Shown here piece by piece: positions 22,799 to 30,140 of a stretch of 34,996 nt of DNA. The stretch's first letter is position 1. Every line of letters begins with the position of its first letter. The DNA comes from Anaerolineae bacterium (GTDB lineage Bacteria; Chloroflexota; Anaerolineae; Aggregatilineales; Phototrophicaceae), in assembly GCA_022843745.1 (NCBI GenBank), contig JALHNB010000068.1, forward strand, positions 1 through 34,996. Reading direction: 5' to 3'. A model generated the notes under the pieces. It was not told where the DNA came from and did no database searches. It worked only from the letters and a program-made list of their open reading frames with translations. The position numbers were made by a program, and so were the translations under genes.

Positions 22799-23713
22799 TC
22801 AAACCGGCTCATCCCAGGCCGTCCGCCGTACATAAAATTTCTCGCGCATCGCCGCAACATCTACGCCTGCCAAATTTGCCTCGACCAGCGCGAAAACTTC
22901 CTCAGCTAATCGGTCAAATTCTTGCTCGGCTTGTTCAAAATTGCCGCGCAAAATGTTGTTGAGTCTTTCGACCAGATTTTTCGGCTTTATGGGCATTTCG
23001 TCGCACAGATCGCGCAGCCGCTTGAGTTCCGGCTCGTAGATATGGTTGAGTGCCAGCAGCGCCGCGACCAGATGATACTCCGCTGCTGTGAGTGCCTGAT
23101 AAAATGTCAGCCAATCGCCGCGAAAAATGTGAGATGCGAAATCCGCTTTTAATTTTGACAGGTGCGTCGTCACCAGCTTGTGTGCCAACTCATCGGGGTA
23201 TTCAGCGGCACGCATCTGCCACGCCATGACCAGATTTTCGCCATGCAGCACCAACACACGGTTGATCGAATACATCACTTCCAGCTTATGCCCGTGTGTA
23301 TCGTGGTGAATCAACACATCGTCCATAATCCGCGTCATCGAACCAACGGTGCGGTGATTCACGTCAATTTTCAGGCCAGATTTTTGATCGCCGCCGAGAA
23401 ATACGAATTCTTCCCATAGGATTCCCAAATCGGACGTGTCAAATACCGGAATCGCTGCGAAACCGCCAACAGTGACGGGCATACCGAGCGCCTTCTTAAA
23501 TTTTTGGACAGCGCTGCGGCGTTCGGACTCTGTCGGTGCATGATCCCAGAACGTGGAAATATCAATGTCGGAATATCGATCTCCTCTGCCCCGCGCTACG
23601 CCACCAATCAGGAGAACCGCACGCACGGCGGGAATGGCAGCATAGATCGGCGCAATTTTTTGTGCGATCTCGATGCGCCATAAGCTGTGTTCATTAATCA
23701 TCATGTTTTCCAA
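22799..23713 (-). CDS. Nucleotidyltransferase-domain protein
   Basis: 304 residues. The polymerase-beta-type nucleotidyltransferase motif is complete: IGGVARGRGDRYSDIDIS, with GG at 37-38 and the metal-binding Asp pair D49/D51. The remaining 230 residues are alpha-helical and resemble the C-terminal part of DUF4037 or aminoglycoside-adenylyltransferase-like proteins. It probably transfers a nucleotide to a small molecule or protein, but the substrate is unknown. Possible starts are the ATGs at 23713, 23704 or 23701. It is about 1.2 kb upstream, on the same strand, from the aminoglycoside-resistance-type methyltransferase; a functional link is only a guess. Confidence 0.8.
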   Translation of the reverse strand: MENMMINEHSLWRIEIAQKIAPIYAAIPAVRAVLLIGGVARGRGDRYSDIDISTFWDHAPTESERRSAVQKFKKALGMPVTVGGFAAIPVFDTSDLGILWEEFVFLGGDQKSGLKIDVNHRTVGSMTRIMDDVLIHHDTHGHKLEVMYSINRVLVLHGENLVMAWQMRAAEYPDELAHKLVTTHLSKLKADFASHIFRGDWLTFYQALTAAEYHLVAALLALNHIYEPELKRLRDLCDEMPIKPKNLVERLNNILRGNFEQAEQEFDRLAEEVFALVEANLAGVDVAAMREKFYVRRTAWDEPV

Positions 23714-23789
23714 AAGTACAAAGATAGATATAGACTACATTCTGCCACGCACAACCGTTCAAAAAGCGCCATGACCTATGGGCAGTGCC

Positions 23790-23827
23790 AAAAATAAAAG
23801 CGGTATCTTCTCACTGATGATACCGCT
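23790..23827 (-). terminator. Intrinsic terminator of the 23858 gene
   Basis: On the minus strand AGCGGTATC pairs with GATACCGCT (9 bp perfect, 11-nt loop), followed by tttattttt. It starts about 30 bp after the stop codon. Confidence 0.85.
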
Positions 23828-23857
23828 CCACACTTGGCTGAAAATCAGGCTCAGATA

Positions 23858-24109
23858 TTAGTCGTCGTTGATCTCCACATCGAATTTTTTCGCCGCTTTT
23901 TTGATGCGATTCTTGATCGTCTTGACCTCATCCGAGTCATATTTTGCAGCGTTGTCTTTGTGGTTGATGTAGCTCCAGGCGGCGCGAACATGTTCAGCGC
24001 TGTCGATGGGATATTTGTTGTTCACAGGATCGGCAAATTCGACATCGCCGTATTTGTGTTCGCCTTCCTGGGGTTTCACATCCTTGCGTCGATCAATTTT
24101 ACTGCTCAT
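23858..24109 (-). CDS. DUF6582-like small protein
   Basis: 83 residues, very hydrophilic and lysine/aspartate-rich. The motif KYPIDSAEHVRAAWSYINHK with EVKTIKNRIKKAAKKFDVEI matches DUF6582, a small family of unknown function also found near phage-related genes. Gagg lies upstream of the ATG. An intrinsic terminator follows. The gene at 24364 encodes a shorter paralogue. Confidence 0.82.
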   Translation of the reverse strand: MSSKIDRRKDVKPQEGEHKYGDVEFADPVNNKYPIDSAEHVRAAWSYINHKDNAAKYDSDEVKTIKNRIKKAAKKFDVEINDD

Positions 24110-24241
24110 GATTCACCTCTGTTATTTCATTTGGACAATCGCCTGTGTGTCACGCTTATCATCGCGCAATACACAGCGCACAAACAGGCATACCCGAGGG
24201 ATTTTCGACCACCCACCTGACCCATGTCGCTACTATAAAGA

Positions 24242-24273
24242 AAAACGGCATCGCGAGGTTGCGATGCCGTTTT
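24242..24273 (-). terminator. Intrinsic terminator of the 24364 gene
   Basis: AAAACGGCATCGC and GCGATGCCGTTTT form a perfect 13-bp stem with a 6-nt loop. On the minus strand it is followed by tttctt. It can work in both directions, but it best fits as the end of the minus-strand paralogue gene. Confidence 0.85.
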
Positions 24274-24363
24274 CCTTGTTTGTGCGCTGGTTTTTCTGAT
24301 CGAGCGATTGGTTTTAGGGGGGGAGTACCAATACGCTCAGGGAATCAGCAAGTTTTGGGAGGT

Positions 24364-24549
24364 TTAAAAAACCTCAATCTCTACGCCGTACTTTTTCGCC
24401 GTGTTGATGATGCTGTTTTTGATGATTTTGAGATCATCATCCGCATACTTGGCGGCATTCTTGTTGATATAGCTCCACGCTGTCCGAACATGCTCGGTGT
24501 AGTCAATATTGGCTTCGTTGTTCGCTTGAGTGTTCAATTTGCGGCGCAT
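24364..24549 (-). CDS. Short DUF6582-like paralogue
   Basis: 61 residues. EHVRTAWSYINKNAAKYADD and LKIIKNSIINTAKKYGVEIEV align directly with the C-terminal two thirds of the 83-residue protein at 23858. It lacks the acidic N-terminal extension (KPQEGEHKYGDVEFADP). An aggat ribosome-binding site precedes the ATG. It lies 18 bp after the CBS protein stop, so it may be transcribed with it. Confidence 0.8.
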   Translation of the reverse strand: MRRKLNTQANNEANIDYTEHVRTAWSYINKNAAKYADDDLKIIKNSIINTAKKYGVEIEVF

Positions 24550-24567
24550 GGTCTATCCTGTCTGTCC

Positions 24568-24999
24568 TTATGCAGTTGGCTTAGAAATTTCTTCGACCAT
24601 CTCGGCGGTCTTCTGTTCGTCTTCGGCGCGGAGGGCGATGTCTGCCTGGGAGATGATCCCGACGATATGCCCCTCGTGGTCAATCACCGGGATACGTCGC
24701 ACCTGATGTTCAGACATCAGATCGAGCGTCCCCATCAGTTCATCATCGCTGTAGCACGTCACCAGATTGGTGGTCATCACATCCTGAACCAGCGTTTGCT
24801 GGGGATTGCGGCCCTCCGCAAGCACCTTCATCGCCAGATCACGATCCGTGACAATCCCCACCAGCATCATGCTTTGTGGGTTATCGATCACAGGTATGGA
24901 ACCAACATTTTGTTGATTCATCAGTTGTGCAGCGATACCGACCATATCACTAACGGTACAACAGACCGGCTTGGGGGTCATGACATCTATACATTTCAT
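24568..24999 (-). CDS. CBS-domain pair protein
   Basis: 143 residues comprising two CBS domains (about 7-62 and 72-127). Typical motifs are DVMTPKPVCC, VGSIPVIDN, GIVTDRDLAMK, then DVMTTNLVTC, VRRIPVIDHEGHIVGIIS and DIALR. Such stand-alone pairs bind adenine nucleotides (AMP, ATP, SAM) and act as energy or ligand sensors. The start chosen is ATG 24999 because AGGAG lies six bases upstream. The in-frame ATG at 25056 would translate through an inverted repeat. Confidence 0.88.
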   Translation of the reverse strand: MKCIDVMTPKPVCCTVSDMVGIAAQLMNQQNVGSIPVIDNPQSMMLVGIVTDRDLAMKVLAEGRNPQQTLVQDVMTTNLVTCYSDDELMGTLDLMSEHQVRRIPVIDHEGHIVGIISQADIALRAEDEQKTAEMVEEISKPTA

Positions 25000-25025
25000 G
25001 AGGTACTCCTTTGCGGTCAACTTAC

Positions 25026-25048
25026 ACACGAAACGCCTTTTTTCGTGT
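25026..25048. promoter_or_regulatory. Inverted repeat upstream of the CBS gene
   Basis: ACACGAAA and TTTCGTGT are perfect 8-bp arms with a 7-bp spacer, 27 bp before the CBS start. It could be an operator or a 5'-UTR hairpin. Confidence 0.4.
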
Positions 25049-25282
25049 ACGGTCATATCATCGCTTAATTTATGATCTGACTATAGGGCAATATGGGGGA
25101 TTGGATATGAGCCACTTGACCTACTTTTACGCATATGTGAGGTCAAATGGAGGATTGCCAGCTTTCTGTTTTCACCCGCTTCTCACCAAGTTGGCTTAGA
25201 CAAACCTGCCATCGCGCGTGTAGAATAAACCCCTTAGCGCAGGTTTTTCTGTATGTATCTATCCGAGAAATCGATATTTCCG

Positions 25283-25417
25283 GTAGGGGCGCAATAATGG
25301 TGTTAAACAAAATAAATCGGTAACGCATTTCGTAGGGGCACGATGCATCGTGCCCTTACACCCAATATTGACGACATTACCGAAATAAAAAGTTCAATTG
25401 CATTATTGCGCCCTTAC
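25283..25417. repeat. 135-bp composite palindrome with nested family E core
   Basis: The outer ends gtaggggcgcaataatg (25283) and cattattgcgcccttac (to 25417) pair nearly perfectly. Inward the arms keep partial complementarity, including tcggtaa/ttaccga. The centre (25332-25359) is a separate family E palindrome (GGGCACGATG/CATCGTGCCC). It looks like one element lodged in the loop of another, or a MITE with a cruciform tip. With 25455-25478 it occupies most of the 500 bp gap between the CBS gene and the ABC gene; the rest (25057-25282) shows no gene. Confidence 0.65.
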
Positions 25418-25454
25418 AAACAGAATTTACGGATAGACACTAAGTGCAATCAAT

Positions 25455-25478
25455 GTAGGGGCGCACGGCTGTGCGCCC
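25455..25478. repeat. Family E palindromic repeat in the ABC gene leader
   Basis: GGGCGCAC and GTGCGCCC enclose ggct. It ends 16 bp before the ribosome-binding site of the ABC ATPase, so it is likely part of its 5' leader. Confidence 0.65.
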
Positions 25479-25506
25479 AATTTCAATTTCAAAGGAGCAA
25501 ATCAAC

Positions 25507-26277
25507 ATGGCGGATAAATCCCAGGAAGACGGGCCGCTGTTAAAAGTCGCGGACGTGAGCTTTAAGTATGGCTCGTTAAACGCTCTGAGCAACATCACGC
25601 TCGAAGCCAGCCCCGGCCAACTGATCGCGCTGGTGGGGCGCAACGGTGCAGGCAAATCGACCCTGCTCAAGTGCATCGCGGGATGGACCCAGGCCACCTC
25701 CGGCGAAGTCCACATTCTCGGTCAGTCGATCAAGCAAAATGAGCGTTTCGTGCGCGAACACGTCGTCCTCGTGCCGGATACCCCGCCCTTTTATGACGAA
25801 TTGACGGCTTTTGAGCATCTCCAATTCAACGCGCAGGTTCACGGCTGGCAGGATTGGGAGGACGAGGCCGAGGAACTGCTGCGTAAATATGGCCTCCATG
25901 CTAACCGTAATGCCTTCCCGTTCGCCTTCTCGCGCGGGATGCGCTACAAACTGGCGCTGTGCATGGCGCTCCTCATCGAGCCGAAAATTCTGCTGCTGGA
26001 CGAGCCGCTTGGCCCCCTTGACCCGGTTTCCGCCGATGATTTGTGGGAAGAACTCAATGGACATCGCAACGATGGCATGACGATCCTCCTCAGCAGCCAT
26101 CAACTCCCCCAGGAAGCCCACCCGGATCGCTACGTCATCATGGAACAAGGCGAAATTATCGCCCAGGGTTCGCCGGACGGCCTGCGTAAATCGCTGCACA
26201 TCGAAGGCCCACTTTCGTTGGATGCCCTGCTGCGTTCGGCGATCAAAAGCCGGAAAGCGGTAAAAGCCGATGCGTGA
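25507..26277 (+). CDS. ABC transporter ATP-binding protein (EcsA-like)
   Basis: 256 residues. Walker A is GRNGAGKST (44-52), Walker B is ILLLDEP (161-167) and the switch histidine is H198. The signature motif is degenerate (FSRGM instead of LSGGQ), and the Q-loop glutamine is replaced by Asp in VPDTPPFYDELT, a form that resembles EcsA-type ATPases. It partners with the permease that overlaps it by 8 bp. EcsAB-like systems affect protein secretion and membrane proteolysis in Firmicutes, but the substrate here is unknown. The ATG at 25507 is preceded by aaaggag; an earlier in-frame ATG lies in repeat-derived sequence. Confidence 0.88.
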   Translation: MADKSQEDGPLLKVADVSFKYGSLNALSNITLEASPGQLIALVGRNGAGKSTLLKCIAGWTQATSGEVHILGQSIKQNERFVREHVVLVPDTPPFYDELTAFEHLQFNAQVHGWQDWEDEAEELLRKYGLHANRNAFPFAFSRGMRYKLALCMALLIEPKILLLDEPLGPLDPVSADDLWEELNGHRNDGMTILLSSHQLPQEAHPDRYVIMEQGEIIAQGSPDGLRKSLHIEGPLSLDALLRSAIKSRKAVKADA

Positions 26278-27769
26278 TTTTCGTGTACTGCTCTGGCTGC
26301 GTTGGCGACAGTTCAGCGATGGATTGGTTTATTGGATGCGCGTTCTGGGCTACAACCCCAAAAGCAGCGGCTTTTTCGAAAAGCTTTACCCCCTCTATCT
26401 GCTCATCATCAGCAGCTTTTGGGTGTTCGCCATGTGGGGATTTGGTCACGACAACGCCGTCAACATCGGCAGCAATATCCACCCGACTTCATTAGCGGAT
26501 CTTTTGAAAGCCATCCCGCCCGCCGTCCTGATCTTGCAGGTGTTCGTCATCATCGTCGCCCTCCGCAGTACGCCGCTGAAACTCTCGTTCGCCGATATGT
26601 CCTATATCGCCGGATCGCCTATCGCGCGTTCTGTTCCAGTCTTACTCGGCTTTTTGCGGCAGGTCATTTTCCGACTGGTCATCATCGCCGGATTTTTCAG
26701 CCTGTTCGCGCTCGTGTTGACCCGCCCGTTAGCGCAAAATATCGACCTCTCTGCCAGCGTTCGCGCGATGCTGGCCTGCATTCCGCTGGTCGTGCTGACC
26801 TGGGCGTTAGGTTGGCTGCTCGGCATTTTGCGCCTCGTCTACCCCGGCGTTTCCCGCTGGAATTATCTTTGGGTTTTGCCGCTGCTCATTTTGCTCGCCG
26901 CCACCTACCTCCCTGCGCCGTTTTTGTGGCCGGGGCAAGCGCTCGTCCTGTTGATCTATGGCATCGCGCCCTGGTGGGTCTATCCATTTCTGGCGCTTCT
27001 GGCGATTGGCCTCGTGGTGGCTTTCGTCTGGTTCGGCAACCGCATCAATATGATTCTCGCGGTTGATGAAAGCATCCTACATGCCCGTGTCGCCGCCTTG
27101 GGCTTACTCGCTTTCCGCCAGCCGAATTTGCTGCTGCGTATCCGCCTGCAAAGCGCTGCCGCCGGACGCAAGCCTTTCCTCAGCTTACCCAAAGTTTATG
27201 GCTTCCAGACTCTCGCCACCCGCGCCGCCCTTTCCTATCTCCGCCACCCATTTATGCTGATTTTCAGTGCGGTATGGGGTGGGGTGATGGCGCAGGCCGC
27301 CGTCTGGATCATTTCGAATGAGCTTCCGGTGCAGTTGTGGATCGGCTGGCTTCTGGTCGTGGGCATCGCACCGCCAGTCGGCTTGCTGCACGTCTTCCGC
27401 ATCGACGTGGAAGAACGCTTTTTACGTCAATTTTTGCTCGTGGATGGTCTGCAACTGCTGATGGCGGACGTGATTCTGCCGTTGATCGCCACGATTGCGG
27501 GCGCGATGGTCGTGTGGTTGGCTCAGGGTTTTGAGCCGGAAATCACATCCATTGGCGCACTTTTTATCCCGATTCTGGCGATTCTATTGGCGTTGTGCGG
27601 CGCGGTAGCCCTGACCAACAAGCGCGTGCTGCAAACGCGCATCCTGGCGACGGGCATCACCTTCGGCATCATCATGGTCGTGGGCGTGAATTTTTCGCCG
27701 ATCATCGCCTTCGTCGCAGCGGTGCTGTCAATCATGACGCTGGGGGGTATGGTCTCGCAGAATGCGTAG
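26270..27769 (+). CDS. ABC transporter permease (large ABC-2/EcsB-like)
   Basis: 499 residues with about ten to twelve membrane helices in two halves separated by a cytoplasmic stretch near 270-315. The opening MRDFRVLLWLRWRQFSDGL is an amphipathic coupling-type helix typical of ABC-2 permeases. The motif YIAGSPIARS near 112-121 resembles the SP-x-R segment of EcsB-like exporters. It overlaps the ATPase gene by 8 bp, so they form one transporter. The last 14 codons (27728-27769) recur at 28763-28804, after a two-gene insertion. Confidence 0.85.
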   Translation: MRDFRVLLWLRWRQFSDGLVYWMRVLGYNPKSSGFFEKLYPLYLLIISSFWVFAMWGFGHDNAVNIGSNIHPTSLADLLKAIPPAVLILQVFVIIVALRSTPLKLSFADMSYIAGSPIARSVPVLLGFLRQVIFRLVIIAGFFSLFALVLTRPLAQNIDLSASVRAMLACIPLVVLTWALGWLLGILRLVYPGVSRWNYLWVLPLLILLAATYLPAPFLWPGQALVLLIYGIAPWWVYPFLALLAIGLVVAFVWFGNRINMILAVDESILHARVAALGLLAFRQPNLLLRIRLQSAAAGRKPFLSLPKVYGFQTLATRAALSYLRHPFMLIFSAVWGGVMAQAAVWIISNELPVQLWIGWLLVVGIAPPVGLLHVFRIDVEERFLRQFLLVDGLQLLMADVILPLIATIAGAMVVWLAQGFEPEITSIGALFIPILAILLALCGAVALTNKRVLQTRILATGITFGIIMVVGVNFSPIIAFVAAVLSIMTLGGMVSQNA

Positions 27770-27803
27770 GCCAACAATGTTGCCATGCCAGGAAGGTAGC
27801 TAG

Positions 27804-28427
27804 ATGCAAACAGCTACTCAGCAAGCAGAAGTCGTGACACACCCTATGCCTCGAAGACAGCTTTTGTTGGATTTGGGGCCAGGGCCAAACACGTTCGAAG
27901 TAGAAAATATACTGTTAGCCAGGCTAAACGCCGACCTTATCGCAATTGAGAGTCGATTCCCTTTTGCGACCCTGTTAGAGCGCTATCTTTTGCCCACATA
28001 CACTGATCGTCTCGAAGTACTTGTCGAAAACTTCGGCCTTCCTGACGTTCACCAACGAAGCAGGCTTTGGGGAAATCGAAAAGCAGCAGAAATTTTTGCG
28101 ATTCGACCTTTGGGTAGTGCTATTCCCTCGATCTCGAATGCTGTACAATTCTATTTAGATTCACCCGGCACAATATATGCAGCGCTGACCGAATCAGATC
28201 AGCTAGAAAGGCTTGAACGACTTCTGAAGCAGCAAGGATTACGAGTGGAAACGAATCTGAATCGGGATATAACAACCTTCCAGCAAGGCGTTAACCTCAT
28301 AGGAATTAAATTCCCCCTGTCTGGCGAACTCTTAACCGCTTCAGGCAAGCCTTTTGAAGTGGGTGATACCAGTCGGCCCCTTTCTGAAACCCCAACGATA
28401 TATGAACTGCTCGGAATGAAAATCTAG
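27804..28427 (+). CDS. SAM-methyltransferase-like protein in a two-gene cargo
   Basis: 207 residues, not firmly assigned. LLLDLGPGPNTFE (20-32) looks like a Rossmann SAM-binding motif I, and ADLIAIESRFPFATLLER (43-60) like motif II with Glu49 in the ribose-binding position. LDSPGTIYAALTESDQLERLERLLKQQGLRV corresponds to the late beta-hairpin of class I methyltransferases. Helices at both ends are leucine-rich. It is more AT-rich than the ABC genes upstream. A strong ribosome-binding site (aggaagg) precedes the ATG. The downstream gene's ribosome-binding site overlaps its stop codon, so the two are translated as a unit. Confidence 0.7.
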   Translation: MQTATQQAEVVTHPMPRRQLLLDLGPGPNTFEVENILLARLNADLIAIESRFPFATLLERYLLPTYTDRLEVLVENFGLPDVHQRSRLWGNRKAAEIFAIRPLGSAIPSISNAVQFYLDSPGTIYAALTESDQLERLERLLKQQGLRVETNLNRDITTFQQGVNLIGIKFPLSGELLTASGKPFEVGDTSRPLSETPTIYELLGMKI

Positions 28428-28438
28428 GAGTGGATTAA

Positions 28439-28747
28439 ATGTCTGACGTGCAAACCTCTAACACCCTCTTTAACCCGGACGATCTATCAGAGTGGAATCA
28501 AACATCAATCGAAGCTTTTGTCGAGAATGCGATCACGGAAATCGCAACTGACATCGCAAACATCCAATTAGCACTTGACCTCCTTGAGAACCGGTCTGAA
28601 GTAAATGCGGACATCACAAAACAGGAAGCGCTCGATTCCAAAGCCATTTCGAGCGCCCAGGAAAGCGCACAACAAATTCAGGCTATCCTCAAAACGATGT
28701 CTGCATATACCCATAAATATAAGAAAGAACAAAAACGAGCAGGCTAA
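28439..28747 (+). CDS. Small helical protein, partner of the methyltransferase-like gene
   Basis: 102 residues, predicted almost all helical with acidic N-terminal and basic C-terminal parts (HKYKKEQKRAG). It contains heptad-like runs (ITEIATDIANIQLALDLLENR and AQESAQQIQAILKTMSAY), which suggest a coiled-coil or helical bundle. There is no recognised family. AGGAG lies 8 bp upstream of the ATG and overlaps the stop of the previous gene, so it is probably a dedicated partner or substrate of the 207-residue protein. The relic of the permease 3' end begins 16 bp after its stop. Confidence 0.7.
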   Translation: MSDVQTSNTLFNPDDLSEWNQTSIEAFVENAITEIATDIANIQLALDLLENRSEVNADITKQEALDSKAISSAQESAQQIQAILKTMSAYTHKYKKEQKRAG

Positions 28748-28762
28748 GCCTTTTATCTTGTG

Positions 28763-28804
28763 TCGATCATGACCCTCGGTGGCATGGTCTCGCAGAATGC
28801 GTGA
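28763..28804 (+). pseudogene. Relic of the 3' end of the ABC permease gene
   Basis: 14 codons encode SIMTLGGMVSQNA and a stop, the same peptide as the end of the intact permease (27728-27769). By my count 35 of 42 bases match, and every difference is silent or in the stop codon (tag to tga). The relic is separated from the intact copy by the two cargo genes. Confidence 0.85.
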
Positions 28805-28810
28805 GGAAGC

Positions 28811-28834
28811 TGGTCAGCATCTCAGCCTGTCAGC
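28811..28834 (+). repeat. TCAGC octamer array, three units
   Basis: TGGTCAGC, ATCTCAGC and CTGTCAGC start 6 bp after the stop codon of the permease relic. They are the same unit as at 15887. Confidence 0.75.
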
Positions 28835-28892
28835 CAAAACCAGCTTCTGACAACTGAAATCTTGCCCCAGATTAATTGAACATATGAACAAG

Positions 28893-28922
28893 CGGCTTGT
28901 GAAAACAGGCCGTCTTTTATTT
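28893..28922 (+). terminator. Intrinsic terminator
   Basis: CGGCTTGT pairs with ACAGGCCG (one G-U) around a GAAA tetraloop and is followed by tcttttattt. It would end transcripts from the cargo genes before the next promoter. Confidence 0.75.
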
Positions 28923-28932
28923 AGTGCTATGT

Positions 28933-28938
28933 TATAAT
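28933..28938 (+). promoter_or_regulatory. Probable -10 box of the 28972 gene
   Basis: TATAAT lies 34 bp before the ATG and just after the terminator. No clear -35 is visible. Confidence 0.4.
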
Positions 28939-28971
28939 TATATCTAAATTTCAAAAGTCGCAGGAGATATT

Positions 28972-29802
28972 ATGAACGTTGATGAGATCATGAAACTCTC
29001 TCTTCAAGGTGCTTTAGGCGCTGTATTTGGCGCGGTGATTGGGGCATCTGCGCAAATTATTGCAGCTAGAATTCAAAGAGGTTCTCATCCCTCGCTGCCT
29101 ACCACCTCCATAGGAGTAAAACGATTTTTTCTTCCAGCATTATTTCTTCTTGTTGGGTTAACAATTGGTGTAGCATATGGCATACAACGCAATACGATTC
29201 CAGTAATTACGGCGGATGATTTTAGTAATTCTCAATTTGATGGTAGCTTGAATCCCCAACTTTGGAATAATCACACTGAGCGTTTCGGAACTGCTATTCA
29301 AAAAAATGGGATTTTGCATTTGACACAATTCGGTAAGGAGGAAGGGCTTTGGATTGACACCAAATACCGCTTTACAATGCGTGAGCCTGTCTTCATTGAA
29401 GCTGATTTGATGATCGACGCTAATCGTAGCAATGGAGTTATCAGATTAGATCTTCCCGTTGATCTATCACGGAATGAGGCCTTTATTCCTGAATGTTTAC
29501 AAGCCTCGGATGGTTTAGCATACTGTCATTACGAATTTTTTCGTAATGATCAGACAATAGACGAATATGAAACCCCTCTTTTACTACATCTGGATATTGG
29601 TAGTTGGAATACTTTTCGAATTGAAGTTACTCCACCAGAAATGATATTTGACTTCTATGTGAATGGAAACTTGATTGGTTCGCATACCGCTGCCCAAGCA
29701 TCTTTAATGCGCGATGCGGTTGGTCGTCTTGCAGTCGGCACTTATGGTGACGAGATTAGCGGATATGTTGATAATGTCAGAATAGGTAAGCTAGAGAGAT
29801 GA
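28972..29802 (+). CDS. AT-rich membrane-anchored protein with LamG/concanavalin-like domain
   Basis: 276 residues. Two hydrophobic segments (about 12-35 and 51-70) are followed by an extracytoplasmic beta-rich domain. It shows ADDFSNSQFDGSLNPQLWNN, LWIDTKYRFTMREPVFIEAD, WNTFRIEVTPPEMIFDFYVNG and GYVDNVRIGKLER at the C-terminus. This is the jelly-roll pattern of concanavalin/LamG-like carbohydrate-binding modules, which end in a V-D-N/D-V-x-I strand. No catalytic residues are evident. The gene is much more AT-rich than its surroundings, suggesting horizontal origin. AGGAG lies six bases upstream of the ATG. Confidence 0.78.
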   Translation: MNVDEIMKLSLQGALGAVFGAVIGASAQIIAARIQRGSHPSLPTTSIGVKRFFLPALFLLVGLTIGVAYGIQRNTIPVITADDFSNSQFDGSLNPQLWNNHTERFGTAIQKNGILHLTQFGKEEGLWIDTKYRFTMREPVFIEADLMIDANRSNGVIRLDLPVDLSRNEAFIPECLQASDGLAYCHYEFFRNDQTIDEYETPLLLHLDIGSWNTFRIEVTPPEMIFDFYVNGNLIGSHTAAQASLMRDAVGRLAVGTYGDEISGYVDNVRIGKLER

Positions 29803-29842
29803 CCTCTCCTCCATAAATCATGATGTGAGCAAAAGGAATTTT

Positions 29843-30052
29843 ATGGCCGAACAAACATGGTCGTCACTCACTAAAATTCTCTATGTCCCTCACAACGACA
29901 CTGAATACATGCGCCTCGCCGCCAACCTCGATCAACTGATCGACCAGATCGGCAATGACGAAACGCATCCCCTTGCCTCGCTGATGGAAGTCATCAGTGT
30001 GCTGATCGAAAAATACGAAGATGAACACGTCCCAGAATTGGATGAGCCGTAA
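29843..30052 (+). CDS. Small antitoxin-like protein (HigA N-terminal type, no HTH)
   Basis: 69 residues. WSSLTKILYVPHNDTEYMRLAANLDQLIDQIG and HPLASLMEVISVLIEKYEDEHVPELDEP match the N-terminal dimerisation part of a group of HigA-like antitoxins, in which a helix-turn-helix domain normally follows. Here the protein ends right after the EYEDEHVP motif, with no HTH and no toxin gene. The ATG 29843 was chosen because aaaggaa precedes it; GTG 29825 is a weaker alternative. Confidence 0.75.
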   Translation: MAEQTWSSLTKILYVPHNDTEYMRLAANLDQLIDQIGNDETHPLASLMEVISVLIEKYEDEHVPELDEP

Positions 30053-30140
30053 ACCTCAAAAAAGCTGACCGCTGCCCCTATCGCCACATGCGCCCTTTTG
30101 GATGCAGCCAATACCCTTCACCACTATTCTCCCGACCTCA

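Noticed and set aside
22799-23713. Calling the nucleotidyltransferase an aminoglycoside-resistance enzyme because of the nearby Kam-like gene
   Set aside because: The GG...D-x-D motif is shared by many families, and the C-terminal part does not clearly match a known ANT class.
24145-25068. 307-codon open frame on the plus strand
   Set aside because: It runs through a perfect terminator stem and is opposite the CBS and DUF6582-like genes, which are clearly real.
26302-27066. 254-codon open frame on the plus strand overlapping the permease
   Set aside because: It is Arg/His/Pro-rich out-of-frame translation of a high-GC gene. The permease frame has clear membrane helices.
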